The position numbers were made by a program, and so were the translations under genes. Below are positions 23,791 to 35,100 of a stretch of 64,000 bases of DNA, piece by piece. Each line of letters opens with the position of its first letter. Position 1 is the stretch's first letter. Origin of the DNA: Prorocentrum cordatum. Taxonomy: Eukaryota > Sar > Dinophyceae > Prorocentrales > Prorocentraceae. The stretch covers positions 1 to 64,000 of the forward strand of contig CAUYUJ010005658.1 of NCBI GenBank assembly GCA_963575745.1, given 5' to 3'. The notes beneath the pieces are model-generated. The model saw nothing but the letters and a program-made list of their open reading frames with translations, searched no databases and had not been told where the DNA came from.

Positions 23791-24419
23791 AAAACAAGAC
23801 GTGGGAATCCAAACGTTCTCAAACCCCGAACCTCAAACCTCAGTGTCTTCAGACCTCAAGCCTCAGCATCCTCCAAAGGACGGCGAGAAGGACGAGAAGG
23901 AAGAGGCAGAGGAGGAGGAGGCACCCTCGCCTTCGCGCCGCCGGACATGGTGCTGCCCGCGCTGCCGCCCGCGAGGTTCGCGGAGTAGCGCTGAAGCTTC
24001 CTGGCCACCACGGGTGCCGCCGCCGCGGCCAGCCAGCGCCGAGGATGCCGCCCTCGGACTCAGGGTCCGTCCGCAAGACAGACGACGAAGCTCGGACCGG
24101 GACAACTTCGGACCAGGACAGATCGGGGATGATCTCTGGGATCTGGCGGTTACGGAGAATGCATCGGGCGCCGCGCCCGTTCCAACGAGCTCCAGGACGC
24201 TCCGGGAGCGTTCCTGAACTCTCTGGAAGCAGTTTTACCCCAGTCCCCCAGTCCCACCCGAAAGAAAGTCAACGATACGAGCGCCACTTCCAAGCTGTGC
24301 GCGTGACACTCGCCAGCTTCCGTACAAAAAGGCCTGGCAGGGCCTGGCACTCCGTCGACGACGGCGCGCTGCTGGGGCCGAGCGACTGGCGCGGCACTGA
24401 GGTTGTCTTTGCTCTCCGA

Positions 24420-24540
24420 GCTCGAGGAAGGGGCCAAAGACTATCTGTGCAGCATGGCCCTGGCCAAAGCATGGTACTATAAGCTGTCCAAGTTCGCAAA
24501 AGCTCCTAGCTGCCCCCAAGAGAGGCGCACTCACCTCTAA
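24420..24540 (+). CDS. Possible terminal exon (weak)
   Basis: After CTCTCCGAG a frame reads LEEGAKDYLCSMALAKAWYY then KLSKFAKAPSC to TAA at 24538-24540. It is strongly protein-like and helical, but I do not recognise it and cannot place the upstream exon; frames at 24050-24410 are ambiguous. Plus strand, unlike the main genes. Confidence 0.35.
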
Positions 24541-24888
24541 AACACTCGTGAGGTCTCAGAGACCTGAAGGACTCTGGGAAAACAGATTGCTTGCTTGTCT
24601 CCTTTGGCACGTAGCGGCTGTTACCCGGGCCAAGCCCCTCCCCTCGGGGTGACAGTAACGATCTCACGTGGGGGGCGCCCCAACATGCTGGTGCTCGCGC
24701 GCACACTGTGGCGATCGCACCGCACCCCTGCCCCGACGTGCCCCACCCCGCCCAAGCGCTACCATTACTCCGGGTCCGAACCCCCTCCCCCCCCGGGTAA
24801 CGACCGTCACCGGAGACAACGAAAGACACATCTCCCGAGAGTTCTGGGACCTAGCGCCACGGATGGAGCAAATCACGACCCTTCTTAG

Positions 24889-25046
24889 GCAACCACATGT
24901 GGATCCTACCCCTGCAAATCACATTTCTGAGAGACCGGCTGGGGTTCAGAATTCGATAGATGTTTGCTGTCAAATAACTCCCAGCTGGGGGGTCCGATAC
25001 CCCAGAGTCGAGTGGACCCGTAAGGGTAGGGTTCGCACGTGGTCGC
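24889..25046. mobile_element. M2 MITE-like element, diverged copy
   Basis: Left end AACCACATGTGGATCCTACC mirrors right end GGTAGGGTTCGCACGTGGT. An inner inverted pair (CAGCTGGGG and the like) is more decayed than in the 22-kb copy. Confidence 0.6.
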
Positions 25047-25374
25047 AAAGTCTTCCTGAACCTCGCGGTGGTCGAGTACCAGCAGCAAGGACGGAAGGCG
25101 AAGAATAGGACGCCGAGGAGCACGGCAGGTCAAGAAGGAGGAAGAGGAAGAAGAGGAGGAGGAGGAGGAGGAGGAGGAGAAGCAAAAGCCAGGTCGGACG
25201 AAGGGTGGGGGGATTGCAGTGGGGATATCCGCCACCGTGCCCCCTGGCAACTTGAGGCGTGGAAAAATGCCAACAAGGTCTGTCTAGTTCTCCAAGTCTA
25301 ATAAAAGACCGCCCTTCCCTCTACCAGCTGACTCTTGCGTGCATCCCCCCTATTCCCCGAGGCCACTTCCTTCG

Positions 25375-25712
25375 TGCCCGCTCGGGGATGAGACTGTCTG
25401 GCACGGCTGTGAATACCGAATCCCCCATTCCACGCCTGCCCGCTCGAGGATGGTGCACTTCCCGCATGGCAACTAACGCATGAACCCTCATTCTATGCGC
25501 AACCGCTCGAAGACTGTGCACTTCCAGCATGGCAGCTAATGCCTGAGTCTCTCTTTCACGCGTGCCCGCTCGAGGATGGTGCACTTCCCGCATGGCAGCA
25601 AACACCTGAACACTCATTCTATGCGCGCCCGCTCGAGGATGGTGCACTTTTCGCATGGCTGTCACTTCCTAGATCCCACGCGCACCCGCTCCAGGATCGT
25701 GCACGCCCCGCT
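25375..25712. repeat. 62-63 bp tandem repeat, about six units
   Basis: Units carrying CCCGCTCGAGGATGGTGCAC start near 25375, 25437, 25500, 25562, 25625 and 25684. Most spacings keep frame, so repetitive ORFs appear on both strands. No start or splice evidence makes this a gene. Confidence 0.85.
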
Positions 25713-25784
25713 TTCCCAGGCGCTGCCCCCAAGCGCTCCAGGGCCTCCCAAGCCACGATCATTTGTAAAACGATGGCTACGTTG

Positions 25785-26165
25785 CGAGCTTCCAGGACGG
25801 CCCGCGCAGGGAATCCAGGACGCGAAGATGGCCCACGATGCCTCGAAGACGGCCCAAGATGGCCCCAAGGCGGCCGAACGTTGCGTCGAGACGGACCGGG
25901 ATGCCTCCAAGCGGGCCCCCAGGAGGCCCATCAGGCCCCCGAGAGGCACCCAAGACGCACAAGGGGGCCCCCAAGAGCCGGCAAAAGGCCCCCAAGACGC
26001 CCCGTGATGCCTCTGAGAGGTCATGAAAGGACAACCCACAAGGACCAGGGAGACATCCAACGGGCCTTTGGCCCAAACAGCCCCCCTGACATCTCAAGAT
26101 GACGCCGCGCTCCTCTTCTGGGCATCGTGTCTGGATGTTCCGGCGGGGGGGCGCGAAGCGTTCAT
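25785..26165 (+). repeat. CCAAGA-type tract ending in an R1-like tail
   Basis: GGCCCCCAAGA-type words followed by TCTGGATGTTCCGGCGGG and GCGCGAAGCGTTC, the tail also seen at 37850-37893 and 47780-47820. A partial R1 copy. Confidence 0.6.
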
Positions 26166-26293
26166 ACTTGAGGAATTTCCCCCTGGGGCCTGTCGTACTT
26201 CCCGCGGATCGAGTTCTTGAACATCTCGCAATAGTCGGTCACCATGGTCCACATGAGCTGCACTCGCTCGGCCTTCGCGCGGCCCCCTTCCTC

Positions 26294-26375
26294 ATACTCC
26301 TCCTCCTCCTCCTCCTCCTCCTCCTCCTCCTCCTCCTCCTCCTCCGCCTCCTCCTCCTCCTCCTCTGGGCAATCA
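26294..26375. repeat. (CTC)n microsatellite
   Basis: Almost pure CTC triplets, pyrimidines on plus. Confidence 0.95.
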
Positions 26376-26416
26376 GGGCAACCAGAAGAGGTTCGCAGTC
26401 CCACAGCGCACGACTA

Positions 26417-26951
26417 CGAAGCAGAAGAAACATTAGAGAGCACCCACCCCATCATCGGTTCCTGGGCCTTGGCGGCCCGCTGCAGTTCCTGCGCCGCGTC
26501 GCCGAGAGGGGCCCTAGCGATTGGTGAAGCTGGGCCAAGCTTGAGCATGGTGCCTGGCAGCCTGCTCGCGAGGAGGGCCCTAAGTTCCTTTGACTTGGGA
26601 TCGGGGGTGCACCTCTTTCTTACCTGAAGCCAGGCTCTCTGAAGTCGAGGAAGCCCCACATGCTGCACAGAAGGTCCCATGAGGGACCGTCCAAGCAAGA
26701 CGCAGGGAATACTGATTATACCAAGGGTTGCTGAGCAATTTGAGAAGAGAAGGATTCAACCTGCTGTTGCAAACAAAACTCGTCTTGAGACTGACGCGTC
26801 TCATACAGCTTTCGCATCTCCAATGGCCGCCAATCCAATCGGGAGCGCGGTGGCCTACCGGACCACGCGAACCTCTGGGCCCCACACTACCCTTATTGAG
26901 CTCCCCGAAGATCTCTCCTGGGGTGGGCCATTCGGAGAGAATCCAAGCCAT
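26417..26951 (-). pseudogene. Broken CxxC (zinc-ribbon-like) gene, copy Z2
   Basis: The first frame (26951 to about 26650) reads GHWRCESCMRRVSLKTSFVC, a leucine-rich spacer, and GTFCAACGASSTS. A second frame (about 26650 to 26417) reads KRCTPDPKSKELRALLASRL and a helical tail ending at TAG. The switch is near 26610-26655, just after the second CxxC, about where copy Z1 also changes frame; the shift size differs (+1 here, -1 in Z1). A GTAAGA site (CAG/GTAAGA) lies at the switch, so a spliced alternative cannot be excluded. Z1 and Z2 share C-x2-C, R-x-V-S-x-K and F-x-C spacing. Likely metal-binding; function unknown. Confidence 0.5.
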
Positions 26952-26974
26952 AGCAGAGCAAAGTCTATCACCGT

Positions 26975-28195
26975 CCTTAACAGCAGCGTGGTCGATTCCT
27001 TCGGCATGCGTAGGAGAGACGCCACGTAGCTGTGCTCCCCGGGCTGCCAGCCAACCAGCGCACCAGTTGCCTCACATCGCCGCCAGGCCCTCGGGGCTCG
27101 GAGCCTGAGCCCCTGGGAGCCCCCAGGCCCCCCCGGGGTCTGGGGGCCGCTGCAAACTCAGCGCCCTGGGCTGTGTTGCTCCCAGCGCACTCAAGGACCA
27201 AATCCAAAAAAAAATCTCGAGCACCTGGAAGCGTGTCGCAACGGTGTCACACAAGTGCCGCCTCCCAGGGGTCGGGTCGGGCGAAAGGGGGGGATAGCAA
27301 AAGGGGGGTTTGAGAATGAGCTCACGTAGCTGATTTTCCCGGCGCCTCCCGGCGCCGGAGGCGGCTATGTATCGAGGAATGGGCCCCTCGGTGAGGCCGA
27401 AACCAGCTGCATGCAGCGAATTTCGTAACCCCCCCTTTCCGAATCCCCCCGTTTCGTCCGGCCCGAAGGGGGCCCGACGCGTGAAGACCCTCCCGTTTCG
27501 GAACTTCCCCGGTGCTCCAGACTCCCTCTGGTGATCCAGGCCACGTGCACCTCAGCGCGTGCTCTTCGGAAGCTCGTGGCCGTCTGGACCGGCAGCAAGG
27601 CGAGAGCACGACTCCTGAGTAAATTGGAGGGACGTCTCCGGCGAAACGGCTGCCGGCAGCGGGCGTGCACGGGCTCCCCGTCGCTCTTGTGGGACTCTTC
27701 TGGGGCTTTTCACCACTCTGGCACCGCTCCAGCGAAACGCTGTTAGAGCAGAAAGGAAAAGTGAACACGCGTGCAGCCGCCTCCTGCAACATTGCTACGC
27801 AGGCAACTTCGCACGGCAACGAAGAAGCAACAATGCAGCGACGACCAAGAAGCGCAAACAGAAGCGCGCCTCGTCGATGGGAATGCCTTGCCCAAGTTCA
27901 TCCAGACGATCCTGGCAAGCAATGCCACAAGTCCATGCAGATGCATGCAGTCAGCAGCCCAGCGTATGAGACAGGAGCCCGCACTGCGTGGTGATATGTA
28001 GAACATCGAAACTGTTCCTGCCGCACTCGGACTGCCACCCTCGATCCCGTAACAGCAACTCCCAGAGGGGAAGGACGGGGAGGAAAGGGACAGCGATGGG
28101 CGGTGGAGGGAGATGAAAATATTAGAATCCGGAGAGAGAGAGGGGAAGAGGGAGGGTGGAGGCAGGGCAAAATCAGCCAGCATCGAATCGGGAAA
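26975..28195. other. No firm gene
   Basis: A plus-strand frame at 27771-28001 (ARLVDGNALPKFIQTILASN, then a stop) is protein-like but isolated; competing frames on both strands are equally open. Confidence 0.3.
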
Positions 28196-28199
28196 TCAT

Positions 28200-28385
28200 A
28201 TGGAATCAGAATATGGGTCGGATCGGGCTGCATCGGCACGGAGTCGGAATCGAATCGAATCAGCCGCGCCAGGATGCACGACAACGCCTTTCAAGCATCG
28301 GGCCCAATCGGATCGTCGGAATATCGGAACCTGACCAAATCGGGCCGGCCAGAATCGATGTCGAATCGGCTCGGCCCGACGGAGA
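28200..28385 (+). repeat. R2 dispersed repeat, copy 2
   Basis: GGATCGGGCTGCATCGGCAC, AGCCGCGCCAGGATGCAC, CAAGCATCGGGCC and AATCGGGCCGGCC in the same order as 12558-12690. Confidence 0.7.
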
Positions 28386-28758
28386 GGGAGGAGAGAGGGA
28401 TGGCGAAGCACGAAACACTCCCTCCCACTGGCACCATCGAATTAAGGGGGCAGCGGATGCGGCACCAGGGCACCAGAATTCTGGACAAGGGCGCGAGGCA
28501 CGCTCGCGAATGGCCTGGGGATCCCAAAACGTGTGGACAGGCCGTGCGGCGACCCCGAGATCCCGAGAGGCCTCACCGCGCGGTCCGTCGCCGCACTGCC
28601 ATGGGGCCTCGGGGAGGCCCCGGTCGCCCGAGAAACGGCCCTCGGAGAACGACCCGGACCCGCCCCCGAATCCCCACGGACTCACCGCACGCCCTGAGAT
28701 CCGACGCTGCGAAAAGTGGAAACCGAATGGAAAATCACGGCTGGAGCCCGAGACTTCG

Positions 28759-28905
28759 GTCGGGCGTGTCCTCCTACAGGTGGTTGTTGAGCGAAAAAAT
28801 ACTTCCGAAATATTCAAACATGTTGAAAGAACTACTCGAAAGATCGTCCCCCGACTGTTGTTTTACTATTCTTGAGCATTCCTCCCGTAGAGGGACACGA
28901 CCGAC
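28759..28905. mobile_element. M1 MITE-like element, copy 2
   Basis: Left end GTCGGGCGTGTCCTCCTACA mirrors right end GTAGAGGGACACGACCGAC. The 147-bp element has an AT-richer, non-coding centre. Ends match the 22398-22582 copy; the interior does not. Confidence 0.65.
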
Positions 28906-29622
28906 GTAACCCCAGACCGCATCTTTCTGCAGCGGTCTTCGGGCCAGATATCCATCTGCGAGGGTCCCAGGCCCGAAAAACCGGGCGAAACGCTGGGGTC
29001 ACTGCACCTTTTGGGGGGAGCGCCGAATGGCACGCTGCACTCGGGGATGGAGAAAACGCCCTTTCGCAAAACGTAGTTTAGTAAAAAACGACCTCGGGCC
29101 CAAACCTGGCGGGCGCAAGCCTGGAAAACAACGGCCGCGGCGCCCTCTCGAGAAACGAAAATGCACAATTCACTAATCGACGTGTCAGGGTGGGGGTGCT
29201 GTCCACCTCCGACGCGCTATCTGGACGACCACCAGGCGACGGCAGCGGCTCCTGAACGTTCCGGCGTTTCTCGTTGATCTCCTTCTTGATCTCCGGGAGG
29301 AACCTGCGCGCGCAGCGACGGCCCCGAGCAGCTCCGACGGGCGTCGGCAAGGGCACGAGGGTGGGGAGCGGGACGATGATAATGACGCCGTGGTGCGATA
29401 GGCTCAGGATACGTTCTGGACATTCTGGAATTTCTAGCGGCCCTCGGCCAGTCGTGCTAAACCGTGCGTTTCCGGGCGCACGGGGATGCAAGGAAACGTG
29501 AAAATCATAGAACGCATCACTTGAATAAGTATGTTATATGTACACACATGTGTGCATCTGTATGAATATCTATGTAGACATATCAGCGGGCGAAGAACGG
29601 TATGACACATGGTTCGTCCGCG

Positions 29623-29696
29623 ATCGGGGGCGCCTGTCCTACGGTGGCAGGTGGGGGTATAAACTGTCGAGCCGCCTTGGGACAGGCGCCCCCGAT
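29623..29696. repeat. Perfect 17-bp inverted repeat with 40-bp loop
   Basis: ATCGGGGGCGCCTGTCC at 29623-29639 and its exact reverse complement at 29680-29696. It could be a small hairpin element; no gene nearby is firm. From 28910 to 30720 no gene is supported. Confidence 0.85.
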
Positions 29697-30724
29697 GTCA
29701 GAAATGAGCAATTCATTACGGCTTCTCGCCCACTAGCAGTCTCATCACCTCTCGCTCCTCTGAGACAAGGCTCCTCTTGCTGCTCCCTGCGCTCGGGGGG
29801 GCCCGCACTCCACTCACCTCTGGTTGCATCTTCGGGGCGCCCTGTTCTGCCCCACCAAGCCGCCGACCGCGTCGAATCCGCGTCGGATCAATGCCGCACG
29901 TCGAGGGCGCGCCGCATCCGCGCCGAACCCGCGTGGCATAGACGAGAAGACCGCAACTCGCAGCACCGACGAGGTCTCCCCAGAGATGCAGCGCAACTCG
30001 AGCGACACCCGGGGCTTCCAGCGGAGGGGCCGCGGCGTGGAGAGCGGAGCAGCACTGCCGGCGCAGAGATGAGGTATAGACTCGACGCCTACCACGGCGG
30101 GTTCGTGCCGTGACGACCTCGGGCCCCGCGTGGATCGTTTGACCCTCGAACGGTCGGCGCCTTCCCGATGGCGCCGACCGCTCAACACGAGCCGACTCCC
30201 GGCCAGCGGCGGCGTGAACGCCCGCACCGGGGTCGCCGCCGCGTCGGCGCGACGCGGACCTGTCGCAGTTCCTCCTGCTCGTCGAGGTTCGAGAAAGGCT
30301 CGAGGACCGAGGCTCGAGGATCGAGGCTGGAAGTTTCTGTCTTTGGGGGAAAAGGGGCATGGAGAACAACCATGAAGCTCCACTGGACAAAGCGCGCTTC
30401 TGTTGCTGCTCGCTGCTGGCGCCGGCCCAAGGACAACTCCTGCCCCCCTGGACAGGCAGAAGCAGACAAGAGGAGCTCTCTGTGAGAAAGGCGCCCAGAT
30501 TCTCACTTTGTGGGCCTTCGGAGGGCTCCGGAGGCCTGCGGGCAGGGCACTCCGCGGAGACCCCAGGGAACCTCCAGGGACCTCTGGGGACAGCCTTCTC
30601 GTCATCCTCGTCCTCCTCCCTCCTCCGTCATATTCCCCCTCCCCCTCCCTCCATTCTCATCCTCCCCATCCCTGCTCCTTCTCCTCCTCCGTGTCCCTCC
30701 TCTCGCTCCTCCTCATCATCCTCC

Positions 30725-30778
30725 TCATCCCTTGCCTCCTCCTCCTCCTCCTCCTCCTCCTCCTCCTCCTCCTCGTCC
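30725..30778. repeat. (CTC)n microsatellite
   Basis: CTC triplets, pyrimidines on plus, just left of the scaffold gap. Confidence 0.9.
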
Positions 30779-30862
30779 CCTACCCCCAGAGACGGCAGAG
30801 GACAGGGAGGGGGAGGAGGCAGGCTGGAGGAGGAAGACAAAAAGGCTAAAGCCGAGGCGGGG

Positions 30863-30962
30863 NNNNNNNNNNNNNNNNNNNNNNNNNNNNNNNNNNNNNN
30901 NNNNNNNNNNNNNNNNNNNNNNNNNNNNNNNNNNNNNNNNNNNNNNNNNNNNNNNNNNNNNN
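30863..30962. other. Assembly gap, 100 N
   Basis: Exactly 100 N, a conventional placeholder; the true distance and adjacency are unknown. It hides the 5' part of an R1 copy. Confidence 0.98.
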
Positions 30963-32014
30963 ATGGCCCAACATACCTCAAGTTCGCTCAAGATAGCCTC
31001 CGACGCGCATCCAAGAGGCTCCAAAACGGCTCCACGGCGGTTTCAAGTGCCCCCCCGAGGCCCCCAGTGACACCCCGCCACCCCCGCTGGGCCAAAATGG
31101 ATCCAAAACCTTTGGGGGGGGAGGAAACCATGCGTTTGGCCTTGGCGCTTTTTCGCTTCCAATGGGCTCTTGAGGCGTCAAGATGGCCCTGGGATGGCAC
31201 AAGAGAGCCCCGATGCACGCCCAAGGCGGCCCCAAGAGAGCCCAATAACGCCCCGAAGCGCTCCAAGAGCGGCCCAGGCGGGGGCCCAAGATGGCATTCT
31301 TGAGCCCCCGAGAGGGCGATCCGAGTTGAAACCCACCTTCTTTCTGATATATATATATGTGTGTGGCCTAAGCCTAAGCCTAAGATGACCCCGCGAGGCC
31401 TCCTAACCTAAGACCCCCCAAAGAGCCCCAAGAGGGCCTCAAGACGCCCCGAAAGATCCAAGGGGGCCCCGAGAAGGCCCCACGCCCTACGGCCCTACGA
31501 CTGCGAGAACCTCAAGAGAGCCCCGAGGGCTCCAGGAGCAAAGGGAACCACAAGAGTCACAAGAGGGCCCCCGCATGGCCCCAAGCTTCGAAACGCAAGC
31601 GGGTTTAAGACTCGGCTCGGCGCAAGAGCTAAGCAGCTAAGGACCGAGCCCCCCCCAAAAAAACAAAACAGAGGGATGCAATACTCCCAGAAAAGGAGCC
31701 CAAAGAAGGCACCGAGAAGGCCCCAAAAAGAGCCCAAGAGGGCCCCAGGATGGCACCAAACTGGCAGCCATCGAATCACCCCTCCCCCCTCATCGAAGCA
31801 CCATCGTAGCTTGCACCGACTTCCATCTTAAACTTCAACGCGGGAAACAACAACTATTCGCGACCCTTGATTTCCCGAAGACGGCCGCGCGACTGCATGC
31901 GCCCAGCCGCCCCTGGTTCACCAACTCCCCTGCTGTTCGTTTCTGGATGGGCTGTGCGGTGGCCCACGGCTCCCATCGTACTGAGCTTTGGCCTGGAAGA
32001 TGAAAGTGTGATAT
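30963..32014 (+). repeat. R1 dispersed repeat, long copy D
   Basis: Starts in ATGGCCCAACATACCTCAAG, runs through CCAAGA-type sequence, and ends with CATCGTAGCTTGCACCG, CGTTTCTGGATGGG and GATGAAAGTGTGATATC. The same series of landmarks occurs at 48603-49648, so this is a copy of a unit over 1 kb. Confidence 0.8.
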
Positions 32015-32199
32015 CTCGGTGCCTCGTCACCGAGTCTCGGTGTCTGCTGGGTCCCCCCTCCTTCCTGGGCCCGCCCTTCCTCGCCCTCCTCCCATCGCTC
32101 TCCTCCTGCCCACCTCCTCTTCCTCCTCCTCCTCCCCCCCCATCCTCATCATCAACACGTGGAGCTGAACGTGAGTAGATCGGTAGATTGATGCCCGAG

Positions 32200-35100
32200 C
32201 TAAGTTGGATCCTTGTCGCATCTCTGGAGAAGCCGATCCAACTCCTTCGTGTCGAGCTTGGCCAACGTGGCCTGGAAGTGCGTGAGGATGTCTGCGCCCA
32301 CGGCCTTGGAGTCGAAGGTGGAGTGCCACAGCTGCTCGTTATCTGCGCCACCAGCCCACACTTTCAACTCCGACGTCGACTTGAGACCTCGCTCGCTCGA
32401 GGCCTTGCATCTCGGCCCAGCAAACTCTGACAGTACCTTTCTATCCGACCACCCCCTCTAGGCGCGTGTGGTTCCGGGAGCCTGCTCATTTCGAAACGCT
32501 TTCCTTCTGAGGCAGGGCAAAGTTTACCCCCCCCCCTGGATAAGGGAGGGGGGGGCAGGGCCGTGGGGGCCCCGCGGAATGTTCGAGCGCCCCCATGGGA
32601 GGACAAAGCGGCGACATCCCTCGCGAGGGTCGTGGGCCCGACGAGTGACCCGCCCCCGTTTGAATCGCAGGAGCCCCCCCGTAGATCCCCTAGATCCGAG
32701 ATCCTCCAGCCTCCAGACCCACCAACAGAGAAGATCTCCTAGGTCCTCGGAGCGAGTCTGGAGCATCACAGGATCCCAGTATGCCCCGAAAGATCACATA
32801 ACCATGGAAGGTTGCAGCGAAAAAGCAATCATGTCGCTTTCTCGCCCTTCCCCTTCCAATAGCGACCCGAGGCCTCGAGGTGACGCGCAAGGGCCTGCCT
32901 GGTTCCCCCCTCCCCCTCATCTCCTCCTGTCTCCACGTCCGCTGATCCCCCCTCCTGCTCATGTCGCCTCCTCTGCGTCTCTTGCGACTCCTCACCTCCC
33001 CCGCCGCCCTCCCCCCCACCTCCTGTCATCTCCGGCCTGTACCCAGAACGACTTCCAACAATCGCTCAAACGTTGCTCGTTTCTTACGGCGTAAGAAACG
33101 AGCAACGTTCGAACGGCTGCTTTAGGGTGGGACATCGCGAAGCGATTTCGATATGAATCGATGTGCGGGCTGATCGCACTGGCGAGCTTCGCGAAGGTCT
33201 CCTGGCCGACAGGCACGTCGGTGAACTCGGGCGGCTTCTCCATGAACGCCACCAGCTTCTTGTAGGCAGTCAGCATGACGCTCGCGATCTCGGTGCCCTT
33301 GCCCGTCGTGTCGGCCAGCGCGCCCGGCTGCTTGGAGTAGTCTAAGCAGACCGCGTTCGCCAACGAGATCTTCTGGCAGTCGGTGATCGCCTCCTTGGTG
33401 CGCTGCTGGCTCTCCCAGAACTCCCTCATTGACGTATCAGTCGACAGCACCATCTTGGCCATGTCGCCTACATCCCTGACCTGGGCCCACGGGGTGTCAT
33501 CTTGGATCGCCCAAGCCAAAGACCGCCAAATCGCCGTGATAATCAAATCGGGCACACCTGAACCCTTGGCCATGTTGGTATGGCGCTTCAGGGCGTCGTA
33601 GAGGTTCTTAAAGTCGGTGTAGGTATGAATATCATGGCCGAGCGTATCCAGCAACATGACCTCAGAAGACCTCTGCATCCAAGCGTCGGACTGCTCCTGG
33701 ATCCTCATCAGGGCAGTCTTCGCAACGGCCGACTTCTGCAAGGTCTTTGCCGCCTCAGTCAGGATGTCCACCCACTCCTTGTTAGAATCGCTGTAAGGCA
33801 AATTGGTCCACGCTGCATCGGGGCATGCGAACACCAAGATCTTAGCCAACAAGCGTTCTGTGCATAGGGTCGTGTTGGAGCGGAAGGAAGGCGACTGCCA
33901 CTGATTGTGCCCCTCCATCCAAGCCTTAAGGAGGCCGATGATCGCGTCCCTCTGCTCGTCGACGTCCTTGCCAGCTAAGTCATGCGCCATGGTCGACACG
34001 TTGGCGTGCAACTGGACAAGGCCCACGCCTGTCGTGGACTCGGCCCCCACAACTCTCCGGAACTCGTCAATGCGACTGACCCACACGCCACTCTTGTTAC
34101 GCAGACGCAAGCGCAACGCCTTCGCCGTGCGGCATGCATCGGCGACCTGATCCAAAGATTCAATCACTCCAGCCTCTATCTTGGCCTTAGCCTTCCGGGT
34201 GGGAGACACGAAATCGACGTCCTCAGCCGTGGAACCAGCCACGCAGGGAAACGAACAAGATACTGCAACGATGCCCCTGAGAACGCGCAGCATAGGAACC
34301 AACAGGTCCTGGAAGTCTGTGGAGAGCTGCACGCGCGAGTTCTCTGTGTGGTAGAAGTCCACGAAAGCGTTGGCCAAACTGAACATGCCGCCAACTTGTT
34401 CGGATGTGATTTCCTTCCTGCTCGGGTCCTCGAGCTCGCCCAGGAGAGATAAGAAACCATCGTTAAACAGGGTCCCCCACCAGAACTCCATCGAACCCTC
34501 CTGTTGGCTGAGGCTGCTGACCAATACTGACCAGCGAGGCACGATGTACGACCAGTCCGACGCGGGAAGCGGCGGCGGGATACTCCAAGAGCCGTTCTCC
34601 TCCTGCTGGGCGACGCTTCTAGGCCACACGCACTTGACCCATTCAAGGTACTTCCCATCGTTCAGTAAGCTCTGCCCGTACATTTTCATGTAAATCATTG
34701 CGGATTTGGCGGGTAAGACGTGGCCCTCTTCATGCAGGGCCTCCATGTCTGGAAGGATATCAATGAGCGAAGCAGTCTTCAAGGTTTCGTATTGGCAATT
34801 CCGGGCAGCATTCGCCAACTCGATCTCAGACTTCAAATTCTCTGCCTCGGTCGTCTGCCCAAGCGCAGTCAACTTCCTGATGCGATCCCTCGCCTGCAGA
34901 GGAGGCGGGATCGGAACTGCGGCTCAGAGGGCCAGGGGGCCCGAGGAGAGGAGGGCTGCAGGAGGAGTGGTCGATAAAAGAGACTGGAGTTGTAATGGGA
35001 ATAGCTGTGTAGGACAAGTTAATATTGACCCATTCGTCGCCCCTGCGATCTGCCGCCCAGGCTGGAAGTCATGGACGAGGATCTGCTCGATCGACACGCC

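Noticed and set aside
31366-31385. Telomere-like CCTAAG repeats
   Set aside because: Only three CCTAAG units, not the TTTAGGG type expected, and internal to an R1 copy.
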